Source of the DNA: Phymatolithon calcareum
Taxonomy: Eukaryota > Rhodophyta > Florideophyceae > Hapalidiales
Direction: 5' to 3'
DNA length: 64,000 bases
NCBI GenBank assembly: GCA_977006965.1
Contig: OZ345362.1
Coordinates: 1,116,001 to 1,180,000, forward strand
Shown here piece by piece: positions 31,230 through 41,867 of the stretch. The position numbers and the translations under genes are program-made. The notes beneath the pieces were generated by a model. That model saw nothing but the letters and a program-made list of their open reading frames with translations, had not been told where the DNA came from and searched no databases. How positions within the stretch are numbered: position 1 is the first letter of the stretch; each line of letters starts with the position of its first letter.

Positions 31230-32431
31230 ATAGCAACTGTTAACAATCCTCAGGACTTTGAGTCAATTTTACGTCGATCTACTGCTCATGCCCCGTTGAC
31301 TCTAATCGCGCAATTATCAAAAATCTGTACCATGATCTAATCATTCCAGATTCTCTTCTGTCACTGCGCCTGAAGATCCTCGCGATAGCACGCACTTCGC
31401 GAGCTCGAGGTACTAACTGACCCTAGGGACTAGTGACATGTAATATCCATATTTCTGGACTTTCTTCCTGCCAACTGCACGAGCTGCGAAAAAGCGCGCT
31501 TTCCGTAGTCCACATTGGTCTATCACCATTCAGTCCCGCGACTTCCAGATAACCATCATGGTTGTCTGGAAGTCGCGGGACTGAATACCAGGATAGAACA
31601 AGAAATGTCGTTGTTGCTATCCTTGGCTGCTAGAAGTCTAATATGAACGACTGTACTAAATTCTGGACTAATTTCACGGCCATATTATCTGTGTTTCGAA
31701 CGTTAAATATTTCTGTGGTGGAGGCGACACTGAATTTAATTCAACTGCTGGAAGTAGATCGTTTCGAACGGCTATAAAGGGGAAATCTTTGCTTGGAAGT
31801 AGTCAGAAAAGCTAGACAAACAGCTCAGGCGACGTCCTTCACGACGCCTGCCTGTTTTATCCATCCCTTTCGCATAAGCGTGAAGAGAGAAGTAAATCCT
31901 CGCTATGGAAGATGGCCTGTCAATTATTGGGCCGTTCGGGATCAAGTACTCCCCGAAGTACTATGCGGCAAATATGAATATCGCTATGTGATCTGAAAAC
32001 TCAGTCTTTGTTTCCTCGGTGCTCTAACGCTTTTGGCTGACACTGTTCTCTGGTCTGCGACCGAAGTCATGTCACTCTAACGCCCGCTATTGAGACACGC
32101 CTCCCAAAACCAAACTGTTTACTTAAGGAGAAGGAGTGGCGTACGCTCGGAGTACAGCAGAGTGCTGGTTGGGAACACTATATGATTCACAAGCCTGAGC
32201 CGCATATTCTTCTTTTTCGCAGGCCCAAGCCCAGTTTAGTCGTGACACTTCCACTGCCGGCGGAAGCTGGATCTTCCTAAGTGCTCGAGCAACTACCGAT
32301 GCACAACTGAGAGATCACAGTTGCTGTCTAAAGCAGTCGAGCACAAGCAACGGACTGAGATAGGATTACCTTGGATCCTAAGTTTTCCCTTCCGCCATTC
32401 TAGTGGGCGTTTTGTGAGCTGCAAAAAGGTA
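31230..32431. other. Spacer without a supportable gene
   Basis: No ORF with recognisable content. It contains the palindrome described separately at 31529-31585. Confidence 0.4.
31529..31585. repeat. Palindrome, 28-nt arms, single central base
   Basis: TTCAGTCCCGCGACTTCCAG... on the left mirrors the right arm with one mismatch (T/C). The centre is CAT-C-ATG, as in the 8825 and 8878 palindromes. It is not associated with any ORF. Confidence 0.9.
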
Positions 32432-33983
32432 GGTAGCATCTGAGGGGATATTTGATGATTTTATTTTTGAGAGCTCCCAAAGCCTCACCTTGGAGTAACG
32501 GGGCAGCTCTTGCATAATCTCTACGCTATAGTCATCTGGCTGCTCAAAACGTTCTTGATTCGTAATTCTCTCCCAACAAGAGCTCCCGTAAGTCTCTTGC
32601 ACTCAAACTCAATTTCTGTACTCATCTTCGATGACGCTAGAGTACGTTGTAAGGCGACTAGTTCGACCACCGCGGTAATCCCACAGTACGCACCCAACAC
32701 TGATTTCCTCCAAAGGGGTGCTCGGTTGAATGTCAACCTTAGGCACCTTAAACGTGTTGTTCTTTCTCCTATGTAAAGGATCCCTGGTAGCTTGCCTTCA
32801 ATAGGAATCTTCATTGACCTGCCTTCTTCTTCCTTTTCCCATACCTTAATTGTTTCTTCTCTCCTCGTCTTCTTCGTGACAGATCCCTCCTGGGCTTTCT
32901 GAAGGGCTTGTCGCAAGTCTTCATACATCTTGAGATATTCAATATCCTTCATTGCTTCCTTTACGTCCTCATCTCTTCCAACGTACTCTTCTGTTTCTTC
33001 AAGGCGCTTTTTGTGCCTTACCAGGCTTAATGCAAACCTTTCTGCTTGATGACGTCTCCTCATCTTTGGTGGTCCCAGTCGGCACAGAACTCGCATTCGG
33101 TCCCGGCGGTGTTCGGCATACTTTCCGAAAACATTTTTGTAGAACAAGCCCTCTGCCGACTCGATTGCCGAGAGCAATCGATTTGTCATTGGAGTAACGT
33201 GTAAAGCATACTCCCATTTCGGGATAATTAGCGACTTAAAGATCCTGATGCATGTCTCCGGTTTGAATCCTCGAACATTCACTCCAAGCTCCCGCAGCTT
33301 ATGTATGCATCCTGCAGCATTTCGAACTCTTGCTATGGCCGTGTCATCCGTAACACCCTTGTTATTCATGCTTACCCCAAGATACGAGAGTCTCCAGGCT
33401 TGATATAGTTCTCGTCCTGCCAAGTAAAACGTGTGCTTCTGAAGTCCTTTGTACTTAAGAACTTCGCTTTTTCCTGGTTTTGTGTTCCATTTCATGCCAT
33501 TTTCGCTTGCCCAACTGGTCGCTATATCAAGAAGTTTCTGCATTCCTCGTCCTGTCTTCGCTTGAAGCTGGACATCATCTGCGAACAATTGCACAGGACT
33601 TTCTGAAACGTTCCTGTCTGTCTTGGAGACGGCTTCTGCGAATGTGTCCATGAATATATTGTATAGGCATGGACTAAGCGGGGAACCTTGAGGTACTCCT
33701 CGGTCGATGATACACCACGTTTCTGTCTCGTCTCCAGCTGATGTGACCCACGATGGTTTTAACAGGTACGCAACCATCCTTGCTATCTCTTGGGGAAGTT
33801 TCTCCTTCAGCCTCTTCATGAGGATATCCCTGGGCACACTATCGTATGCTGCGGATAGGTCAAGAACTGCCATGAACGGATGGCCCTTTTTCATTGAACT
33901 TTTTGCCCGGAGTATAGCGAGATAAGTGCTTCTGTCTTTCCGAAAACCCAGCTGAACCTTATTGAAGCGGGTAGCATCTGAGG
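32432..33983 (-). mobile_element. LINE-A, 5'-truncated copy with 14-bp TSDs and open RT frame
   Basis: The element is 32446-33969. GGTAGCATCTGAGG occurs at 32432-32445 and 33970-33983, a 14-bp duplication. The minus strand begins inside the reverse transcriptase (RFNKVQLGFRKDRSTY) and stays open to the C-terminus at 32521. It includes DLSAAYDSVP, GVPQGSPLSP and FADDVQL. The element ends at ATATCC without a poly(A) tail, exactly like the full-length copy. The intact reading frame and perfect duplications show a recent, dead-on-arrival insertion. Confidence 0.95.
32521..33969 (-). pseudogene. LINE-A reverse transcriptase, N-terminally truncated
   Basis: About 480 codons homologous throughout to residues ~525-1002 of the full-length ORF2 at 54850-57858. 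The endonuclease and the first RT motifs are absent. The ORF can be read upstream to 33996 only through flanking DNA. The catalytic FADD is retained, but the protein would lack the fingers and the endonuclease. Confidence 0.9.
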
Positions 33984-34332
33984 ACGCCCTGCCCACATCT
34001 TTGGAAGTTTGTTGGGCTTTTCAAAAAACTTGGATTATAAAAAAAGTTTGCAGTCTAAATGACTCTTCCATGTGTATGGAAACGACGCCGTAAGTAGCTC
34101 TGATATAAACAATGTTGGATTTCACTTCAAATGACCCTTGAAGAATATCTGAGGCGATTCAATAACGAATCCATCATCCTAATAGGCACAGCCATCCACT
34201 GGCGAATTGAAAGCTACTTCGGACGAGCTTCCCTTGTTCACCGGCGTGTCAGCATGTTACAATGCCCGGATATCCCAACAGATATCACAAGTCTTCGCCT
34301 TGCGTGCGAGAAGATGGGTTGCAGTCAGGGAT

Positions 34333-35534
34333 AGTACCAATATTATTGTTATTTATTCGGGCACATGATGCAATAGCAATTGCAATACCAATAATCCAAG
34401 GTTGAAGGCAATAGGAATTGCAATATCTGACCATTCTTCCAATGTGAATTGCAATAACAGAATCTAATTCAGGTCTTCCTGCGCCATGTCTTCACTCACG
34501 CGTTGGATCACTCTTGCGCTTCGGGCAGTGTTCATCGCCACGGAGACCGACTGCTGGTCACAGTAACCTTTGTTCTCTTTAACGGTGTCATCCTCTTGCG
34601 ATTGTCTGTCAAAATATTCTTGGCCACCGACCAAAGCCTCTGCAGCTCCGCAGTTGATCCAAGAATGAAATCGCAATTTATATAAGTCTGATGGACCTCA
34701 GCACGCTTGCGCATTTTTTCGGCAATTCTTTCCGCCATCGGCAGCCGGCCTCCACCCGATCCGTCGATGGAGCTTCTTGCATGCATCCTTCTCTTCATTT
34801 AACATATTATCGGACTCACTGCGCTGTATCTTAACAACTCCCGACTCGAATGCTGGGTCACACACAATTCATGCACGAGATATACAACTCTTCAGGGTTA
34901 GTAAACCCCTTTCCTTTTTCAAAAGCGATTTCACCATTGTATCGACAGTCAGCACCTTTCGGGCATAGAAGGATGTTAAAAGGCAACCTGTAGCGTGTTA
35001 TTCCGGTTATGCGAGACTGAACATCGCGTTCTTCTTCACGTCGCTTCTGCGATAGCACCTCAACACCTTCTTTCAGTGCTGGTTTGCGTCCGTTGCTTGA
35101 CATTCTGGACGTAGTGTTTCGGCAGAGCAATTCGCAGGAGTGTGAAGTCCAAGAGATCGCATGAGCAAGACTGCATTCGGGAGCAGTTTCCGGGTCAATG
35201 CCGGTCGACGTGTCTGTATTTATCGAGAGGCATCGATAACAGAGCAGAATTCCTGACAGCAATCGGATGCTGCAGATTCGGGTGGCAATACGTAAACTGT
35301 GTTGGGAGCTTCTATAACCCTTTTCCGAAAATTTCCCTTACAGATCCTGTACCGTAGCGCTGTACGACGATCTTGCCAGCGCCGAGGAGGGCAAGGATGT
35401 ACCTTGATTTTCGATCATATGTCATTACTTTTTGCAATAACTATTGCAATAAATACCTCTCAGGGCAATTAAGGCTTTATTGAAATATATTGCAATAAAT
35501 TGTAATAAAAACAATAAAAATAATATTGGTACCA
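34333..35534 (-). mobile_element. hAT3: internally deleted hAT element of a second family
   Basis: The ends AGTACCAATATTATTGTTAT and (reverse complement of the right end) GGTACCAATATTATTTTTAT look like terminal inverted repeats, with TTGCAATAA-rich subterminal DNA inside each. The minus strand codes for a BED-type N-terminus (about 35100 down to 34858). This joins directly to the C-terminal dimerisation region (34857 down to about 34467), with the whole catalytic core missing. No clear 8-bp duplication was found, so the exact ends are uncertain. Confidence 0.65.
34464..35100 (-). pseudogene. hAT3 transposase remnant, BED finger fused to dimerisation domain
   Basis: N-terminal part: MSSNGRKPALKEGV..., then CPKGADC and EKGKGFTNPEELYISC, a BED-like zinc-finger pattern. 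C-terminal part: DPAFESGVVKIQR, FILGSTAELQRLWSVAKNIL and TDNRKRMTP, the conserved hAT dimerisation motif. A frame change follows before the final ENKGYCDQQSVSVAMNTARS segment. There is no catalytic DDE region. It is a derivative that could not transpose on its own. Confidence 0.7.
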
Positions 35535-35548
35535 AGCGTGGTTTCTAC

Positions 35549-36064
35549 TATGCTTCACAAAGCTCTTCTCTGTACCTCTACAGAGAAATTTGCACGCACC
35601 CTAGACGCTACGACAAGCGTAAACGCAACAACGCTGAAGAACGCAAAAGAAGAATGGGAAGCATGTCTCCCTTCGAAAGCCACAGGACGGGAGGGCCGGC
35701 GCCCTCCTCAGCCCATCAAGAACGAACTACCACCATTCCTCACCCTCAAAAAAGCGAAGCACAGGCTTCTTTGCACGCACTGGTTATTTCATCGCTTCCC
35801 ATATCCCTGGCAAGAACAATCAAGAAGCGAAGATTCCGAACTCGATGAAGCTCTCACAGTTATCTCAAACTTAATGCCCAAGCAACTACTTTCCGATATT
35901 CAAAAAGAGATGCTGGAAATGGCAGTTGATACTGTCCAAAGAAAATGTCCGAAATCATAATGAAAACGTAAGCGAAGGATTGTAGCGCAACGAAAAGTCT
36001 CTCTGGTGCAATGATAATTGCCTAAGGGAGCTTCAATAAAACAGAAATCCATCCATCCATCCAT
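35549..36064 (+). mobile_element. LINE-D 3' fragment with (ATCC)n tail
   Basis: The 3' part (AAGGATTGTAGCGCAACGAA, then AAGGGAGCTTCAATAAAACA and ATCC repeats ending about 36064) is nearly identical to the reverse complement of 41057-41153. GTTTCTAC occurs just before 35549 and just after the tail, a possible 8-bp duplication. The upstream open frame ending at 35960 (SELDEALTVISNLMPKQLL) is probably the C-terminus of its ORF. GGGAGCTT-AATAAA near the end recalls the LINE-A 3' UTR, so the families may be related. Confidence 0.6.
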
Positions 36065-37281
36065 CAGTTTCTACAGACTGTCAGATTCTATGAAAGAAAT
36101 CAGTAATCCGACGCTGTTGCATCGCCAAGCACTTCTCCATTCCCAGCCTCATAGATGAGGCTGTGAGCGTGCACCACAGCCCATATGGCCGAGCGATCAG
36201 TGATACTGCGGAGTTTTCGCGGGGAGACGGGCCCATGTGGCAGAGGCAGCCGTTGTTGACGTGCTAATTGCGGCAATCGATGCCGACACATTTGGTGAAT
36301 CTGAGAATCCAGGTGACAGAGAAGCGGATAGTGATGCGATTGTATAAATTCAAATAATTGCAATTGTTGATGTCGTTAGGCTCGTGGGAACTGTCCGGCT
36401 CGGAACTGCAGCATCACTGGATGATCTGGGTGACACCAATGTGTTAGTAGATATCTGCGTAAATGTTGCGCCTGCTATGAACCAACTGTGGCAAAAAATG
36501 TGCTCGCATCGGGTAATGTTGGAGAATCTGACGAGAAGTCAGATGGTATCGCACTTTTGGACACCCTCACAGAAGTCCCAAAACCGCGGTCGGAGTTGGG
36601 AATATGGACGCCGTTGACAGCGACAGGCTTTACGCAGTGCTGATGTCTTCGCAGACATCCCCATACGCAGATTATGTGGTAGTTAAGATCATTTTCGACG
36701 GCACTGTCGGGATTGGGATTGCTGCCGATATGGATGGCTGCGCGCTGGCGCAGTGTCAACAGTCTCTGTAGACGTGGTTGGTAATAAGATGCGCATACAC
36801 TCTAGAACTCTTATAGATGTCGGGCCGCTATAGAGATGGCGGGCTTAGAAGGCACAGTCCGCTGCTGGATGATCTGCGCTCACTTCATTTCTCGATATGA
36901 TGGCATTCGGCATTGTGGACATAAGTGCACACGTGTAGAATATGCTCCGTGCCTCTTACTCAAAATGTTTATAAAATTTAAGGTAGGCGCTGTGCCTCCG
37001 CCAGGATATTCTACTAAGTGAGTATTCTCAATATCTTAAAATTTCGATAAATTTCAGAGTAAACGGTTTTCGTGGACGCGCTTAAAGAGGATCCATTTAT
37101 CGACGGTTGACTGTAGTATAATTTTCGAGTGTGGGATAGCAACTGGCAAAACGGCAATGAACAGTTCAGAACTAAAGAAGAGTTTATTACCTTTCGTGCG
37201 CTCAGCGTTGTAGATCCTCACGGAAGGTCCACATGCTGTTCAAGAATGTCGTCACACGCCAGTTAGTCGTGGTGATCCGTT
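36065..37281. other. Spacer without a supportable gene
   Basis: Frames at 36384-36617, 36475-36759 (minus) and 36836-37021 have no recognisable motifs. An AT-rich TTGCAATTG patch near 36352 resembles hAT3 subterminal DNA. Confidence 0.35.
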
Positions 37282-37602
37282 ATGATCGCTGATTCCCAAA
37301 ACGGGGACCGGGCATGGCGCGACGCCTACACCGTCCACGTCTCTCCGTGCGCTCCCGAAGGAGTACTGAGCCGTCCAAAACTTGTTGATATTCCTTCCGA
37401 CTGCCTTCCGACACAATGTTGTGCTCGGGTGCTGTCGCATTTTACCATTCCGAATCTGGTCATCGGCGCTGGAGTATTATGCGGCGTTCATCCAGAGCCA
37501 GTTAGACTGTCTCAAAATTTGATGACTTGCTATGAGAAACAGGCGGCAGCGCGCGACACGGAGCCGCTTGAGACCCTTTGTTTCTTGTCTTCTCAACACT
37601 GA
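37282..37602 (+). CDS. Unrecognised ORF (106 codons)
   Basis: It runs from ATG to TGA. The composition is ordinary for a soluble protein (AWRDAYTVHVSPCAPEG, then LVIGAGVLCGVHPEPV). Eighteen bases after its stop a second frame opens at ATG 37621 (to 37890), ending in WTKRTLDELLAMFQ. The two could be exons or pieces of one decayed gene. No family is recognised and no repeat copy is present elsewhere in the window. Confidence 0.3.
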   Translation: MIADSQNGDRAWRDAYTVHVSPCAPEGVLSRPKLVDIPSDCLPTQCCARVLSHFTIPNLVIGAGVLCGVHPEPVRLSQNLMTCYEKQAAARDTEPLETLCFLSSQH

Positions 37603-37620
37603 TTATCCCAGACGTCGAAT

Positions 37621-37890
37621 ATGCGACGAGCACCGCTCGTGATATTTAACTCAAGACGGCACAGGATACTTACAATCAAGTGGGCATATGAAATATTCCC
37701 ACCGATGAATACCTCAGTCCTCATCGAGCAGACCGGTGAGTGCGCGCAAGATGCTTTAGAAGACGTCACAAACGGAATTTCGAAGGATAGAGTTACAAAA
37801 GAAGACGATGCCTGGACTAAGCGAACACTTGACGAGCTCCTGGCCATGTTCCAGGCTGTAGAAAACCCTTATCCCCACAAAGTAGAGTAA
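37621..37890 (+). CDS. Unrecognised ORF (89 codons)
   Basis: An ATG-initiated frame with a Lys/Glu-rich helical second half (ECAQDALEDVTNGISKDRV). It follows 37282-37602 in the same orientation. No domain is recognised. It may be the continuation of its neighbour after a frameshift or small intron. Confidence 0.3.
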   Translation: MRRAPLVIFNSRRHRILTIKWAYEIFPPMNTSVLIEQTGECAQDALEDVTNGISKDRVTKEDDAWTKRTLDELLAMFQAVENPYPHKVE

Positions 37891-37968
37891 GCATTCCCTG
37901 CAAATCTGAGCCCCCACTACGAAACCCTTCCTAGGACAGAATGAAGTCAAATATTCTTGGCACTCGAA

Positions 37969-38003
37969 AAGTTGCCCCAAGCGTCAGCAGATGCGTTGGT
38001 AAC
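37969..38003 (-). repeat. Multi-copy hairpin motif
   Basis: The reverse complement of the AAGTTACCAACGCATCTGC motif, with AAGTTGCCCC on its other arm. It directly precedes (in plus coordinates) the pyrimidine tail of the LINE-like fragment at 38035-38480. Confidence 0.75.
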
Positions 38004-38034
38004 ACTACAATAAAAATCTCCTCCTTCTTTCTTT

Positions 38035-38480
38035 CTTTTTTTTCTTCCCATGAGGGCCCGAGTGAGTCTTTTGCATTCATATTCCGTCTCTTTGTCCATT
38101 TCCGAGGATCACACATCTCGTTGGGGCGCTACGAGCTCAATCAATGCACCGGTTCCAAAGCATGTAGCCAAGGTTGATTTTCTTCACAGCGGGGCTCTAT
38201 TGAAAATCACTCTTAGGCACGTCAGACGTGCGATTTTGTCTCTTATATGTAGTACTCCTGTCAGCTTGTTCGGCTTGTCTATGGGGAGTTTTATGTCAGA
38301 CCTTCTTTTTCCTCCTTCCAGCCTCTAACGGTTTCCTTTAGTCGGCGCTTCTTCGACACCTTGCCGGCTTCCGCATGTTTTAACGTTCCTTTATGGTCCC
38401 CCTCTTCTCTGAGATGCCCGATATCCTTTGATACGTCTGCGAAATCCTCCTCTCTTCCTCCCTATTCTTCTGCCCTTTAC
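38035..38480 (-). mobile_element. LINE-A-related C-terminal fragment with A-rich (GAAA) tail
   Basis: The minus strand encodes a decayed copy of the LINE-A ORF2 tail: a segment ending KVSKKRRLKETVRGWKEEKE is colinear with the SVSKKGRRKERIELWAEEEE region. It ends in AAGAAAAAAAAGAAAGAAAG instead of the LINE-A CATATCC terminus, so it belongs to a relative with a different 3' end. Confidence 0.55.
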
Positions 38481-38601
38481 CAACCATTAGCAACTTTATT
38501 TTTGAACTAAAACCTTCCATACCCACTACGTCCCTCTCGTTCCACAATCATCGTTTTGCAAGAGTAAATATGTATTGATTGAGCTCGTAGCGCTCTTGTA
38601 G

Positions 38602-38795
38602 TGTTACCAACGCATCTGCTGACGCTTGGGGCAACTTTCCTGCGGCCGAGAGGTTTTGGTTGGATTCTGTCTATGGACGAGTTTCTTTTTCTTGTTGGTG
38701 TAGCACGATTCAGTGGACTACAAAAGCCCACCTCTGGTCTTCTTTGGGACCTCGAGGGGGAAAATTACTCCCCCTATCCTGTGACACGCTGTGTG
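38602..38795 (+). repeat. Dispersed repeat with hairpin motif, copy 2
   Basis: GTTACCAACGCATCTGCTGA and the GGCAACTTTCC arm are followed by GGATTCTGTCTATGGACGAG and GTTTCTTTTTCTTGTTGG. The same order occurs at 60837-60950. Further on, the CCCACCTCTGG block matches 1935-2058. This shows a composite repeat family with at least three copies. Confidence 0.65.
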
Positions 38796-39289
38796 TAAAT
38801 ATGTAGACTGCAAGGTTCTGCACCCGGAGATTATCGCATTGGCGACACGGGAGGCACTGCGGTGTCGACTTGCTTCAATTTGGGACATATAGTATCTTCT
38901 CAATAAATCCATTTAGTTGCGATAAAAAAAGTAGATGAAACCTCGGCGTTCTCCCTCTCGCACACTAAAAAAACTTTAGTTTTTCTTATGCTAAAGAGCT
39001 GTTTCCTTCCCGGAAACTTCTTTCATTCTTATATTGCAGGATATAAGAGCTACAACAAATCTCATGCTGAGGACATCGCATTTTAGCTAAACGCTACCGC
39101 TCTGAAGCGCAGTATGCGGCGCATGATAGTAACAACGCAGAACGTTTCGTATCACTCACTTAAGAGGTATCGAGCTCCATGGCCGTGAGCTCGAGCTTGA
39201 GGCTGTTTATCACACTCTACTAGGTTCCTCGAACCTTAATTCCGTCTCCGGATATCCCACTTTCTGGTCCCCCGCATAGAATACTCGCA

Positions 39290-39901
39290 ATGTGCCCCAC
39301 CTTCACCTCGAGCCTGCCTCCTGCACTTAAACGAGACGTACGTTCTTCCACGCAGGTACATAGACAATGGACATCACACGTCACTCCACCGTTGTTGCAC
39401 CCGGCTCAAGTACTTTATCCGTGCTTTCCGCAATCGCAGCTCGGAATGATGTATGTCCCAGTAGCACTTCCTGCCTTGCGCATCGCGGTAAGTGCGAATT
39501 CCGTTTCGGTCGACCTGCCATGTAAGTTTACTTCGTTTGTTCAGGATAAATCATTGTCTGTTCCGAAGGAGCATGTGCTATACCAATCTTCCCTCCAGCC
39601 TAATGTTGGCACAATTTTATGCAGAATTCCTATAAAACAGCCTTCCGGCAAACAGAACCATAGCGGAAGCCGACTCGCGTAGTGGGTGCCGACTTCCACT
39701 CACAGTTCACAAATGCAAGTTTTAGACTCAAGTGAGTTTCTGGTTGCCCTCCGCACGCTCGAATTGGACAATGTTTATCATCACGCTTTAGACAGTATCG
39801 CTAACGTGCATGAAAACAAGAATGGGCGAACCGAAAAGGACGAGTTTTTTTACCGGATACTTGCGAAAGTAGTTTCGGTCGACGATATCGCTTGCATCTG
39901 A
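39290..39901 (+). pseudogene. Decayed EF-hand family gene
   Basis: One frame with an in-frame TAG at 39680-39682. PAQVLYPCFP and LGMMYVPVALPA match AQVLYSPYQHP and VGIIFVPTVL of the intact gene at 43462. Later, SSEFLVALRTLELDNVYHHA and VHENKNGRTEKDEFFYRIL match its EF-hand pair. The calcium loops are eroded (HENKNGRTEKDE still has Asn and a terminal Glu). It has the same gene order of parts as the intact copy, so it is a true paralogue and not a coincidence. Confidence 0.65.
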
Positions 39902-40132
39902 CGTGCGCGCGTCGCCTTCGTAGTGTTTTGCTCTATCACACTGGATCACAAAAATTGTCTGACATGGTATGCTGATCAGGGCGAGCTGCGGGCCAACGCT
40001 GCTGTAATGAAGCGCTGTACAGATGCGGGGCCAATTTTGGGACGCGACCAATCCGGACTCCGGGAGGCAGTGACAAGAAACACAAAGCGTGGCGCGAAAG
40101 CAAAAATCTTTACGCTGTACATACACGAATAT

Positions 40133-40163
40133 GACATCGCTCAGTTGTAGGCTGAGCGATGTC
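40133..40163. repeat. Perfect hairpin, 12-nt arms
   Basis: GACATCGCTCAG, loop TTGTAGG, CTGAGCGATGTC. The minus-oriented unit at 60.25 kb has the left arm with a partly decayed right arm, so the hairpin is ancestral to the repeat unit. Confidence 0.85.
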
Positions 40164-40748
40164 GTTAAACTTAGAGCAGGGCGTTTTGAGAGCCGATACG
40201 CCTGGAATACAGTAAGGTTAGAATCCGGTGCATTTTTGTGCATGAGTTCAGATAGAGAAATTTTGCGAAATGAAGGAAATTGTCATCGGTTCGCCATTCC
40301 GAATGTCCGGGAAATTAAGTGGAATCGAGCACCTCACCCTACACTGTTCTGGGAGGACTGCCTCTCGACGACAATTCATCGGAAGAATGCGAGACAAAAC
40401 GGTAGAAAATCTGTGCTGGGAGAGACCCGTAGAGCTACTCCAATATTTGAAAAATGAGAACTTACTCTCGGGTTAGTTCTGGCGTTAATTAACGCATTCT
40501 GCATTAAAGAAAGAAAGTGGAATTGAAAGCAAGTACAGAAGAAGAAACGTAGATTTTTATTTAAAAGTTACCAACGCGTCTCTAGACAACTTTGCCTTTG
40601 CTAAGAGGCAAGCAATTTGAGAGAATATTCGTCCTTGCGGTCCTTACGCGCAGCGAGATGATCAATGGTGGATAACAAATGATTTCTCAATGCTTTTCGA
40701 AGTGGCATCGGCAAACGCTGCACACTGCGCGTGCCGACGCCATCATGT

Positions 40749-40815
40749 ACTGACAATTCCTACATTTCCCGCACTGAGCATCATGCGCGGGGCGGGAAAT
40801 GTATGAATTGTCAGT
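40749..40815. repeat. Inverted repeat, 24-nt arms, 19-nt spacer
   Basis: ACTGACAATTCCTACATTTC... pairs with its near-perfect complement ending GAATTGTCAGT (one mismatch). It lies at the end of the EF-hand repeat unit. The 59.7 kb copy contains similar ACTGTCAAT and TGTCAGTACT blocks in a longer arrangement. Confidence 0.85.
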
Positions 40816-41043
40816 ATTTTTCGGCGGGCAACGCAGGAGGCGGAGAAGGCACTAGGGAAGCTATGATTTTTTCCACTAAGCTTCACGTTGGGACATCGAA
40901 CTCTTACCCAAACGCCATCTAAAAGCGTCCGACCAACCCCAGAGTCAATCTTTGGCGACGTCCCTGACTTCGACGTGCAAACAGCAGTCAAAATCGCAGC
41001 AAATAGATTAGAATGGAAGAAGCTTAGGCCCTCAAAGCGCTGC

Positions 41044-41166
41044 TATTTCCACAAGGATGGATGGATGGATTTCTGTTTTATTGAAGCTCCCTTAGTCAAT
41101 TATCATTGCAGCTGAGAGACTTTTCGTTGCGCTACAATCCTTCGCTTACGTTTTATTTCCACAAGG
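41044..41166 (-). mobile_element. LINE-D fragment, 97 bp, with 13-bp TSDs
   Basis: The body is 41057-41153, minus strand, with GGAT repeats at its plus-strand left end. It is flanked by TATTTCCACAAGG at 41044-41056 and 41154-41166. It matches the 3' end at 35970-36064. The extreme 5' truncation with perfect duplications is typical of abortive target-primed insertion. Confidence 0.85.
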
Positions 41167-41867
41167 GGAATATGCAAAATGAATGAATGAAGTACTTTTC
41201 GGAGTGGAGTCAGCCTCGGTAGTCTTGGCCCTTGGCTTTCTTGTTGAGAGCCAATAGCTGACCTGTTTCAAAAAGAAAGGAATTCTTTTTCTAAAAAGCT
41301 TTTCTGTTTCAAAAAGGACAGTCGGGTGTCTATGTTGTAGCGACCGACTGGTATTTCCGGTTGTCACCGAGCAAGTTGAGCCTAACAGATCCCCGATGAT
41401 CACTCTCTTTTGTACAACCAAGTTTTCCTTCCCAATGGTATTGCATTACCACGAGTTCTTCCATGATGTGCTTGAAAGCAACGATTTCTAATGCGGCTAT
41501 ATACAAACGGCATTCACAGCAGATCTAACAGTAAGTGATTCCAAAATGAAGGTCTGTTCATCATGGTAAACTTGCGTTGTCCAGTGGTCCTTAACCGTTT
41601 CTTCTGAAATTGGGATGCGCGTTGCGGTCTCAGAACGGCAACTAGAAATAATTCTTTGTGTTGATTTATCAAGCTGTAGGTGTCGAATTTGCAAATGAAC
41701 TGGCAAGTCGTGCCAATCACTCCCAAGCATCACCGTGAAATGGAAAGCTATTCCTTTTATTGATGACAGACGAGAGCTGTAGAAGACGTAAATGCGGATG
41801 CCTATCCTACACTAGAAGAAGAGAGATGTTCTTGTGCGTGCCAGATGCAGGTACACGACGGCGAGCC

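Larger units (their letters stand above)
39030..40820 (+). repeat. EF-hand repeat unit, plus-strand copy
   Basis: The interval is colinear, in reverse, with about 59700-61160. Shared blocks: CATGCTGAGGACATC near the start, the AGTATGCGGCGCAT block, the EF-hand coding region, a downstream stretch with GAATATGACATCGCTCAG, the multi-copy hairpin motif (40565-40594) and a terminal ACGCCATCATG block. Roughly 1.5-1.8 kb of shared, diverged sequence including non-coding DNA marks a mobile or segmentally duplicated unit. The ends are approximate. Confidence 0.6.
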
